This document shows positions 1 to 6,159 of a stretch of DNA of 8,668 bases, piece after piece. The position numbers and the translations under genes are program-made. This stretch comes from Cytophagaceae bacterium UBA6715. Its GTDB lineage: Bacteria > Bacteroidota > Bacteroidia > Cytophagales > Spirosomataceae. The stretch is taken from positions 1 through 8,668 of the forward strand of contig DKIP01000054.1 in assembly GCA_002454335.1 (NCBI GenBank). The letters are read 5' to 3'. Positions within the stretch are counted from its first letter, which is position 1. Each line of letters opens with the position of its first letter. Under the pieces are notes generated by a model. That model was given only the letters and a program-made list of their open reading frames with translations, was not told the origin of the DNA and did not search any database.

Positions 1-980
1 GCAGGTGCAACAATGGCTTCGCCTAAAATGGCCATGCCCGGGGTAGCTACTTCTGTACACATTTTAATCAATTGCAACAATTGATGCGCCTCAGGAAGGT
101 TTTGACAAGTTGTTCCCACTTGCTTCCAAATGAAAGCCGGTGCATCAATGCGCACAACATCTACTCCCAAATTGGCATAAAAAAACACATTCCCCAGCAT
201 TTCAATAAATACCTTCGGATTCGTGTAATTTAAGTCCCACTGGTAATGATGGAAAACAGTCATGACCCATTTGTCCAACTTTTCATCATAGGTGAAACTT
301 CCTGGCGAACTTTCTGGAAAAATTTCCGGCATTGTTTCCTCCATTTGATCCGGAATTCGGCGATCATCGTACATGTAGAAATACGCTTGGTATTCTTTGA
401 TGCCCGATTTTGCCAACTTCGCCCATTCATGGTGATGAGAAGTATGATTCAAGACAATGTCAATCATCAGATACATGTCCTCTTTTTGAAGTGCTGACTG
501 GAATTTACGTAAATCTTCGATAGTCCCTAAGCGATCCTCTACGACGCGAAAATCCTCAACAGCATAACCGCCATCGCTTTCTCCTTCAGGACTTTTGAAC
601 AAAGGCATAAGGTGTAAGAAGTTAACACCTAGCTTTTGTAAATAGGGTAATTTGCTAGGCAGGTCATTGATTTGGCCGGCGAAACGGTCTACATACAAGC
701 TCATGCCCACCAAGTCTTGGCTTAAAAACCATTGGCCTTTTTTCTCCTTTTGCGCATCACGTTTCTTTAAGTCATCGGAACGATCCACAAAAGCTTGGCA
801 AATGGAATTCAGCAAGCTTTGGAATAAATTCGCAGCATGCGGATGATTGCCATAGATCGCATTAAAATGCGATTGAATATCATCGATGTTTGCCGTAAAG
901 CGTTCTACGAATTTTGCGTCTTTGATTTTATGCGATTTGACAAGCTCATGGAGCTTATGCTGAAGGGCTGGATTATACAC
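1..980 (-). CDS. Amylosucrase (GH13 subfamily 4), N-terminal half, cut by the window edge
   Basis: Partial gene; about 326 codons are visible and the C-terminal half lies beyond base 1. Amylosucrase transfers the glucosyl unit of sucrose onto an alpha-1,4-glucan and releases fructose. My translation follows the Neisseria polysaccharea enzyme closely. It has the helical N-terminal domain (about 1-85), then the (beta/alpha)8 barrel with LHLMPLF, SDGGYAV (D136), LNHTS (H179), RIDAPAFIWK (nucleophile D279) and GEAIV (acid/base E321). D279 and E321 are 42 residues apart, the same as D286/E328 in the Neisseria enzyme. There is no signal peptide, so it should be cytoplasmic. The start is a GTG at 978-980, 5 bases after the fructokinase stop; the next in-frame codon set upstream meets a stop at 990-992 and no ATG lies between. 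The symporter and fructokinase genes upstream support sucrose as substrate. A GH13 sucrose hydrolase or phosphorylase is a weaker alternative. Confidence 0.9.
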   Translation of the reverse strand, partial: MYNPALQHKLHELVKSHKIKDAKFVERFTANIDDIQSHFNAIYGNHPHAANLFQSLLNSICQAFVDRSDDLKKRDAQKEKKGQWFLSQDLVGMSLYVDRFAGQINDLPSKLPYLQKLGVNFLHLMPLFKSPEGESDGGYAVEDFRVVEDRLGTIEDLRKFQSALQKEDMYLMIDIVLNHTSHHHEWAKLAKSGIKEYQAYFYMYDDRRIPDQMEETMPEIFPESSPGSFTYDEKLDKWVMTVFHHYQWDLNYTNPKVFIEMLGNVFFYANLGVDVVRIDAPAFIWKQVGTTCQNLPEAHQLLQLIKMCTEVATPGMAILGEAIVAP

Positions 981-985
981 GGATA

Positions 986-1933
986 TTAATTAAAAATGCT
1001 GTTGTTCAAATGTTTAAATGCTTCCATCGCTCCCATGTATTCACAAGTACGTGCGCCAGCTTTATTGGCATTCTGAATGATTTTATTCCAATCTTCAAAG
1101 CCTAATTCCGCTGGATTCAACGAAGCATCGTCTAATTGGTATAAAACTGCTCCTACAAAAGCATCTCCCGCACCTGTGGTGTCGGTTGGCTTAATTTGGA
1201 TGCTTGGAATAATATAGGTTTTGCCATGAAGTCCCAAAAGTGTTCCATCTTTACCAAGTGTAATGGTGAATACACCGGGTATGTTGGCCAATAAATCCGC
1301 TGCTGCAGCTTCCAAGGTTGTTTTTCCCGTGATCAGCATCGCTTCTTCATCGCTCAACTTTGTGAAATGTGCTTGTTTTAAGTATATCCAAGATTGCTTG
1401 ATGAAACTTTCTTGCTTGTCGCCAAATAATAAATGGCGGTAATTCGGATCAAAACTGATCGTTTTGCCTTGGTTTTTGGCACTTTCTAATAAAAAATAAT
1501 AGGCTGCATTCAATGGTCCATCCAAGAAAGCGGTTGCAGAGCCGAAATGAATAATATGTGTTTCTGTTAAATCAATAGCCGCAACTTCCTCGACTGTTAA
1601 TTGCGCATCAGCGCCCCGATTAAATACGAAATCACGTTCTCCATCGAGCATTAGAGACACAAAAGCAAACGTAGTAAAGTGATTGGGATCCAGGTGAACA
1701 TGTTTTGTGTCCACTTTAAACTCCGACATGACTTGATTTAATTGTTTTCCAAAAGGGTCATTTCCTACTTTAGCTGACAAAGCCACGGAACCGCCGAGGG
1801 CTCCAATCGCAGCAGCAACATTCGTAGGTGCTCCACCTGGTTTTTTTAAGAAATTTTGTCCGTCAGATAGGCTACTACCTTTATCGGTACAAATCATGTC
1901 GATTAAGGCTTCGCCAATACACAATACACTCAT
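986..1933 (-). CDS. PfkB-family fructokinase
   Basis: A 315-residue sugar kinase of the ribokinase/PfkB family, the usual length. Visible motifs are the N-terminal GEALIDM, the substrate-binding GGAPTNVA (33-40), and the C-terminal signature DTTGAGDAF (251-259), which forms the anion hole and carries the catalytic base D257. PfkB members of this subtype phosphorylate fructose to fructose 6-phosphate with ATP in the cytoplasm. Fructose as substrate is inferred mainly from context: the gene sits between a SUT-like sucrose symporter and an amylosucrase, whose by-product is fructose (a scrK-like role). The ATG at 1931-1933 shares its A with the last base of the symporter stop (TAATG), which suggests translational coupling. 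Another sugar, such as 2-keto-3-deoxygluconate, cannot be excluded from sequence alone. Confidence 0.88.
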   Translation of the reverse strand: MSVLCIGEALIDMICTDKGSSLSDGQNFLKKPGGAPTNVAAAIGALGGSVALSAKVGNDPFGKQLNQVMSEFKVDTKHVHLDPNHFTTFAFVSLMLDGERDFVFNRGADAQLTVEEVAAIDLTETHIIHFGSATAFLDGPLNAAYYFLLESAKNQGKTISFDPNYRHLLFGDKQESFIKQSWIYLKQAHFTKLSDEEAMLITGKTTLEAAAADLLANIPGVFTITLGKDGTLLGLHGKTYIIPSIQIKPTDTTGAGDAFVGAVLYQLDDASLNPAELGFEDWNKIIQNANKAGARTCEYMGAMEAFKHLNNSIFN

Positions 1934-3237
1934 TAGGCTTTGGTTGGGGATGGTTTAATAAAAGCGGTTGCCAGGGCTGCAATGGCCAACAACGCGCCCG
2001 CAAAGGTAATCGCATTTCTTGGATCATTATCCAAAAAGTGCTTTAAAATATATCCAAACGATATATTTTGTAGAATCATTGGGATCACAATCATCATGTT
2101 GATGATACCCATATAAACGCCGTAACGTTCTTTGGGAATGTCACTTACGACCAATAAATAAGGGATGCCCATCATACTGGCCCAGCCAATTCCAAATCCG
2201 GAAATCGCAATGAATAGTAAGTTCTTGTTTTCAATAGTTGGGAAGGCGAAAAAACCGGCAGCTGCTAACAATAGACAGGTCATGTGAACGGATTTCGCGC
2301 CATATTTTTTGGCAAAACCAGCCAAGGCTAACGCGGATAAGAAGGTAACTATATTGTACCAGCCATTGACCAATCCTGTCCAGGAAACGGCTTTTTCGTA
2401 GAGTTCCGGATTGTCTTTGGGTGTCGCATTCCAAACGGATAAGGCTATACTTTTCGAGGAATTTTGCCAATAGCAAAAAAGCGCATACCATTGAAATAGA
2501 TAGACTAAGGCTAATTGCCACATGACTTTGGGCATTTCTCCGATCGCATGAAATATCTCCGCAATGGATTCGCCGACACTCACTTTTTTAGCTTGAATTT
2601 GTGCTAACTCATCTGCCGAGGGTTCAATTTCGGTAGTTGTGTGCATGCTCCACCAAATAGATCCAATGGAACAAACAGCTCCTAAAAAGAAAGAAGCATA
2701 CACCCAGGTAGGTAATGAGCCCGTTTTACCAATGAAGATTAATGGGAATATGAAAAGCGATAGATTCGCTAAGGTTTGGCCAAAACCCGTGAAAAAACTT
2801 TGCATTTGAAAACCCGTGGGTTGTTGCTCTTCATTCAATTTGTCCGCCACAAATGCCCGGTAAGGCTCCATAGCCGTATTATTTCCAGCATCTAAAATCC
2901 ACAACAATCCCGCTGCCATCCATAATGAGGAACTGAAAGGGTATAGCAAAAGACAGATGCTGCAAAGGAGCGCACCGATGAAGAAAAAGGGTTTTCTACG
3001 ACCCCAGCGTGGATGCCATGTGCTATCCGAAAGTGCTCCAATGAAGGGCTGTATTAATAGGCCTGTCACGGGGCCAGCTAAATTTAATAAGGGAATCTCA
3101 TCAGGACTTGCACCTAAAAAATCATAGATGGGATTAACAGCACTTTGTTGGAGCCCGAAGCTATATTGAATACCAAAAAAACCAACGTTCATGTTGATAA
3201 TTTGACTGAAACTAAGCGAGGGTTTTTTTAATGACAT
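1933..3237 (-). CDS. SLC45/SUT-like MFS sugar:proton symporter, probable sucrose importer
   Basis: A 434-residue inner-membrane protein with about 12 hydrophobic segments and a central cytoplasmic loop near residues 200-235. The sucrose-transporter (SUT/SLC45, GPH-like) signatures are clear. The segment with GP, GL, QP and GALSD (55-71) is followed by the loop RWGRRKPF (77-84). DAGNNTAMEPYRAFVADK (116-133) carries the paired Asn and conserved Pro/Arg, and a late YGVYMGIINM segment (372-381) is present. Characterised members import sucrose or maltose with protons. The gene is first in the cluster with fructokinase and amylosucrase, and its stop overlaps the fructokinase start by one base. That context makes sucrose the best guess; maltose or another alpha-glucoside remains possible. 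A promoter-like element lies directly upstream. Confidence 0.85.
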   Translation of the reverse strand: MSLKKPSLSFSQIINMNVGFFGIQYSFGLQQSAVNPIYDFLGASPDEIPLLNLAGPVTGLLIQPFIGALSDSTWHPRWGRRKPFFFIGALLCSICLLLYPFSSSLWMAAGLLWILDAGNNTAMEPYRAFVADKLNEEQQPTGFQMQSFFTGFGQTLANLSLFIFPLIFIGKTGSLPTWVYASFFLGAVCSIGSIWWSMHTTTEIEPSADELAQIQAKKVSVGESIAEIFHAIGEMPKVMWQLALVYLFQWYALFCYWQNSSKSIALSVWNATPKDNPELYEKAVSWTGLVNGWYNIVTFLSALALAGFAKKYGAKSVHMTCLLLAAAGFFAFPTIENKNLLFIAISGFGIGWASMMGIPYLLVVSDIPKERYGVYMGIINMMIVIPMILQNISFGYILKHFLDNDPRNAITFAGALLAIAALATAFIKPSPTKA

Positions 3238-3259
3238 AGCAATAGGTTTATTTTCAGAT

Positions 3260-3291
3260 TAAATTTAATTAAACCAATCTAATGACCCAAA
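3260..3291 (-). promoter_or_regulatory. Candidate Bacteroidota promoter of the sucrose cluster
   Basis: Read on the minus strand, TTTG (3291-3288) is followed after 20 bases by TAAATTTA (3267-3260). This fits the Bacteroidota TTTG/N19-21/TAnnTTTG pattern except for the last base. It would place the transcript start about 15 bases before the symporter ATG. The -7 box overlaps a 10-base palindrome, TTTAATTAAA (3264-3273), and lies inside an AGATT/AATCT dyad (3256-3260 and 3276-3280), so a repressor could bind here. AT-rich sequence makes such matches common, hence the modest confidence. Confidence 0.4.
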
Positions 3292-3309
3292 CTGTTCTAT
3301 ACTGTCGGC

Positions 3310-4026
3310 CTAATATTCTTGCGAAAGCGGGTGTATCATTAATTCATCAATGACCACATGTGCCGGTTGGTTCATCACATAATAGATGCTATTTGCCATG
3401 TCATCAGGACTTAACCAGTTTTGATGACTCGGATCGCCTTGGGGTTCTGCGTGGAAATGTGAGTCTACAAGACCCGAATAAATAGTTGATACCTTGATGC
3501 CGTCTTTTCTTACTTCTTTTCGTAAGGCTTCATTGAAAGCATGTTGGGCATATTTGGAAGCGCAATATAATGAACCTCCATTGAAAACGCGTTTTGCTAC
3601 GTCTGAAGCGATAGCAATGATATGTCCTTTTTTAGCTTGGCGCATGTGGGGCAATACACGTTGGGAGAATAGAAAAGTGCCTTTTACATTGGTGTCAAAC
3701 ACCTGATCCCATTTTTCTTCCGTGTAAGAATCAGTAGGGCCAAAGGCTCCCACGCCCGCATTATTGATCATAAAATCAATTTTCCCAAACGTATGTGCCG
3801 TTTTTTCGACGGCATTTTGAACAAAGTTTGCATCCGATACATCCCCAGCGAAATACAAGGGGCGATGTCCCATTTCAGTTATTTCGGCGGCTAAATCTTT
3901 TAATTCACCCACATTTCGGGCGATTAAACTAACTTGAAAATTATGTTTAGCGAGTAAGATGGCTAATGCACGTCCGATACCTCTTGAGGCTCCGGTGATG
4001 ATGGCGGTGGGGTAGCTGTTGTTCAT
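3310..4026 (-). CDS. SDR-family NAD(P)-dependent oxidoreductase
   Basis: A 238-residue classical short-chain dehydrogenase/reductase covering one Rossmann domain. The cofactor loop is TGASRGIG (11-18), followed by GDVSD (61-65) for adenine contact, NNAG (88-91), the catalytic Asn N113, catalytic S141, and YCASK with Y154 and K158. The Arg just after the second beta strand (ARN, 36-38) suggests NADPH preference. It resembles YdfG-like and 3-ketoacyl-ACP-reductase-like SDRs, but the substrate cannot be read from the sequence. There is no signal peptide, so it is cytoplasmic. It precedes the sucrose cluster on the same strand with a 72-base gap holding its own promoter candidate, so co-transcription is possible but not required. 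The start was chosen at the only ATG giving an intact first beta strand. Confidence 0.85.
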   Translation of the reverse strand: MNNSYPTAIITGASRGIGRALAILLAKHNFQVSLIARNVGELKDLAAEITEMGHRPLYFAGDVSDANFVQNAVEKTAHTFGKIDFMINNAGVGAFGPTDSYTEEKWDQVFDTNVKGTFLFSQRVLPHMRQAKKGHIIAIASDVAKRVFNGGSLYCASKYAQHAFNEALRKEVRKDGIKVSTIYSGLVDSHFHAEPQGDPSHQNWLSPDDMANSIYYVMNQPAHVVIDELMIHPLSQEY

Positions 4027-4137
4027 AATTCAAACATACACATTATTTTGTCTACCTGAACGGGATGTTTGCCGACAAATTTAATCTTTAGTTCTATGAT
4101 GATCATTTTGTTGTTTTTAGGTTCTTATTTTTGAAAG
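4027..4137. promoter_or_regulatory. Divergent intergenic region between the SDR and dioxygenase genes
   Basis: This 111-base AT-rich spacer must hold the start signals of both outward-facing genes. A perfect TAnnTTTG box occurs on each strand: TATGTTTG on minus (4038-4031) and TATTTTTG on plus (4126-4133). Each ends exactly 4 bases before its ATG. Neither has a good TTTG box 19-21 bases upstream; the nearest plus-strand TTTG (4107-4110) leaves only 15. They may be -7 elements of leaderless transcripts, or chance. Confidence 0.3.
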
Positions 4138-4851
4138 ATGAAAAGAAAAACATTTATTAAAAAAACTGGATCTGTACTCCTTGGGCCTTTAGTGGCATTA
4201 TCTTGTATAAAAAATTCTGATGATCAAGACATTACGCCATCAACGGCTTCTTCATCAGGAACTTGCAAAGTAGGTGATTCCGAAACGGATGGCCCATATC
4301 CTTTGTATAACAAACGAGATGCAAGTATAACACATACGGATATAACGGAAGGAAAACCAGGTTTGCCTTTAAGCATGGCAATTACTATTCGAAACGTTAA
4401 TGATAATTGCGCTGTAGTCTCGAACGCTCGTGTGGACGTTTGGCATTGTGATAAGGATGGCTATTATTCCGGCTATATCAATCAAGGATATTTGGGAAAT
4501 CAAGATAATACGGCGAAAACATTTTGTCGGGGAATTGCAACAGCTGACGCCACTGGGGTTGCCCGTTTTCAAACGATTTATCCGGGCTGGTATCAAGGTA
4601 GAGTAACGCATATCCATGCTCAAATTTATGTGGGAGGTCAGCTGAAATTAACAACTCAAATTGCTTTTCCGGAGGAGATAAATACGGCCGTTTACAATAC
4701 AGATTTATATAAAGCACATGGGCAAAACGCGACAAAGAATACGACAGATAGTATTATACGCGATTCCTTGTCGAATGAATTAGCTTCTGTTAGCGCCAAT
4801 GTTGTTACGGGGGGATATGATTTGATTCATACAATAAACATTGCTGTTTAA
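4138..4851 (+). CDS. Exported intradiol ring-cleavage dioxygenase-like lipoprotein
   Basis: A 237-residue protein of the catechol/protocatechuate intradiol dioxygenase fold. Visible are ETDGPYPLY (49-57), VDVWHCDKDGYYSGY (99-113) and the C-terminal YPGWYQGRVTHIH (148-160). The family uses two Tyr and two His to bind Fe(III). Here H158 and H160 are clear, Y152 is a likely ligand and the other Tyr lies in the 109-113 cluster. R155 matches the conserved Arg. The N-terminus has an RKTFIKK stretch resembling a weak Tat motif, a hydrophobic core and VALSC with Cys23, a loose lipobox. The following DDQD run resembles the acidic surface-export signals of Bacteroidota lipoproteins. Extra cysteines (C43, C91, C104, C130) could form disulfides outside the cytoplasm. 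The substrate is unknown; secreted members of this branch are poorly characterised, and no aromatic-degradation genes are nearby. Confidence 0.82.
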   Translation: MKRKTFIKKTGSVLLGPLVALSCIKNSDDQDITPSTASSSGTCKVGDSETDGPYPLYNKRDASITHTDITEGKPGLPLSMAITIRNVNDNCAVVSNARVDVWHCDKDGYYSGYINQGYLGNQDNTAKTFCRGIATADATGVARFQTIYPGWYQGRVTHIHAQIYVGGQLKLTTQIAFPEEINTAVYNTDLYKAHGQNATKNTTDSIIRDSLSNELASVSANVVTGGYDLIHTINIAV

Positions 4852-4858
4852 CGCCCTT

Positions 4859-4909
4859 GCTTATTGAATTATTTTTGTATTATTTTATACAATTCTAATC
4901 TCAATAAGC
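4859..4909 (+). promoter_or_regulatory. Long AT-rich hairpin abutting the CBS gene start
   Basis: The left arm at 4859-4871 pairs with 4896-4909 with only C4900 bulged. The outer nine pairs are GCTTATTGA/TCAATAAGC and the next four ATTA/TAAT. After a 3x3 internal loop, TTGTAT (4875-4880) pairs with ATACAA (4887-4892) around a six-base TATTTT loop. That is 19 pairs, concentric around base 4884, ending one base before the ATG at 4911. No T-run follows on either strand, so it is not a standard intrinsic terminator. It may limit access to the start codon, protect the 3' end of the upstream message, or act as a protein-binding dyad. Confidence 0.55.
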
Positions 4910-4910
4910 T

Positions 4911-5339
4911 ATGAAAAAGGTCAAAGACATTTTAACCAAGAAGGGGGCGACGGTGATTTCGATTCCCTCTGATGCAAAGATTATCGAGGCTTTGCAATTA
5001 ATGCAAGATTGTAACGTAGGTTCGGTGGTGGTCATGGACCATGGCCAATACCGCGGCATATTGACCGAGCGCGATTATGCCCGCAAGGTAATTTTATTGG
5101 ATAAAAACTCCTCAGATACTTCCGTGGCGGAAATTATGTCAACCGACTTGCCGGGTGTTGAGTTAGGGAGTTCGATTGAAGTCTGCATGATATTGATGTC
5201 GGAGCGCAATATTCGTTACCTCCCCGTTGTCGAAAATGGGGAAATGATCGGCATAATTTCCAGTAATGATTTGATTAAGGCCACTATTCAAGATCATTTG
5301 GAAACCATTGAGCACCTGAAAAATTACATACATGCGTAA
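4911..5339 (+). CDS. Two-CBS-domain protein
   Basis: A 142-residue protein made almost entirely of a CBS pair (Bateman module). CBS1 covers roughly 7-63 and contains GSVVVMD and GILTERDYARKV. CBS2 covers roughly 73-126 and contains RYLPVVENG and GIISSNDLIKA. A short C-terminal helix (LETIEHLKNYI) follows, as in many stand-alone bacterial members. CBS pairs bind adenosyl nucleotides such as AMP, ATP or SAM and sense energy state. No catalytic domain is attached, so it would act through a partner not identified here. Its last 8 bases overlap the start of the lipid kinase gene, indicating co-transcription and probably coupled translation. The long hairpin just before its ATG may control it. Confidence 0.88.
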   Translation: MKKVKDILTKKGATVISIPSDAKIIEALQLMQDCNVGSVVVMDHGQYRGILTERDYARKVILLDKNSSDTSVAEIMSTDLPGVELGSSIEVCMILMSERNIRYLPVVENGEMIGIISSNDLIKATIQDHLETIEHLKNYIHA

Positions 5340-6156
5340 ACGGATTGCTTTTTTGATCAACCCGTCAAAGCGTGAGCGTTTGCATGCCTATATACAGTGG
5401 GTTAAGTCCTGTGTTTCTTCTGAGCTTTTTATTTTTGATGAGCAATGGCCCAAAAGCTTGGACGAGTTTGATGAGGTCTGGGTAATGGGAGGTGACGGAA
5501 CATTCAATTATTTTGTGAATGCGTATCCAAGTTGCGACAAGCCGATCGCCCTTTTTAAAGGTGGGACAGGAAATGATTTCTATTGGAAACTTTTTGGAAA
5601 TATGTCTAGGGAAATGCATTTAAAGGTTGTTTTGGATGCGCATGTGGAAGCAATCGATGCGGGACGGGTTAATGAAATGATATTCTTAAATGGGGTGGGA
5701 ATTGGTATTGAAGGGGAGGTGTTGGACGCGATGGATGCGATTCGTTGGATTGGTGGTGCCTTGGGATATTATTTAGCCGCAATTCCGGCCTTGTTTCGGT
5801 TTCAATCATACACCATTCAAAAAACGCGTTCCGTTTTTTTATGCATGGTTTTTAACAGTGCTCGAGCTGGAGGCGGGTTTCATTTTTTCCCGATGGCCTC
5901 CGTTCAAGATGGTTTATTGGACATGCTAGTTTGTGAGCCATTACCTATTTGGAAGCGATTGTTCTACATGCCGATTATTCAATCTGGAAAACACATCAAT
6001 CTTCCTTTTGTGCATTTTTCCAAAATTTCATCCACTCAGATTGTTTGTAATCGCTTGTTGAAGGCCCAAGTGGATGGGGAGGTGTTGGCGTCGGATACGT
6101 TTGATTTTACGATTCTTCCTGCTAAATTTAAGTTTATTGTTCCTGTTAAATTATAA
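5332..6156 (+). CDS. Diacylglycerol kinase-like lipid kinase (DAGK catalytic domain)
   Basis: A 274-residue cytoplasmic kinase of the DgkB/YegS/BmrU group. Its N-terminal lobe shows LINPSK (8-13), the nucleotide-binding GGDGTFN (53-59) and GGTGND (77-82). Then come NGVGIGIEGEV (120-130) and, in the C-terminal beta-rich lobe, DGLLD (193-197) and VDGE (248-251 region), all family hallmarks. Such enzymes phosphorylate diacylglycerol, sphingoid-type or other lipid alcohols with ATP. Which lipid is used cannot be seen, though many Bacteroidota make sphingolipids, so a sphingoid base is conceivable. At 274 residues it is slightly shorter than the roughly 300 typical for the group, mainly at the N-terminus. 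The ATG lies inside the end of the CBS gene (8-base overlap), and the amidohydrolase gene follows after 3 bases, so the three genes appear to form one operon. Confidence 0.85.
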   Translation: MRKRIAFLINPSKRERLHAYIQWVKSCVSSELFIFDEQWPKSLDEFDEVWVMGGDGTFNYFVNAYPSCDKPIALFKGGTGNDFYWKLFGNMSREMHLKVVLDAHVEAIDAGRVNEMIFLNGVGIGIEGEVLDAMDAIRWIGGALGYYLAAIPALFRFQSYTIQKTRSVFLCMVFNSARAGGGFHFFPMASVQDGLLDMLVCEPLPIWKRLFYMPIIQSGKHINLPFVHFSKISSTQIVCNRLLKAQVDGEVLASDTFDFTILPAKFKFIVPVKL

Positions 6157-6159
6157 ATT

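Noticed and set aside
246..846. Plus-strand open frames (246-497 and 652-846) opposite the amylosucrase gene
   Set aside because: They lie antisense to a well-conserved GH13 reading frame, have no recognisable domain and show the low-complexity composition of shadow frames.
4107..4133. Standard promoter TTTG plus TATTTTTG for the dioxygenase gene
   Set aside because: The spacer is only 15 bases, too short for the 19-21 of the Bacteroidota consensus, so I list only the boxes as a possible leaderless arrangement.
4859..4909. Intrinsic terminator of the dioxygenase gene
   Set aside because: The stem is AT-rich and no T-run follows on either strand; the downstream bases are the start of the CBS gene.
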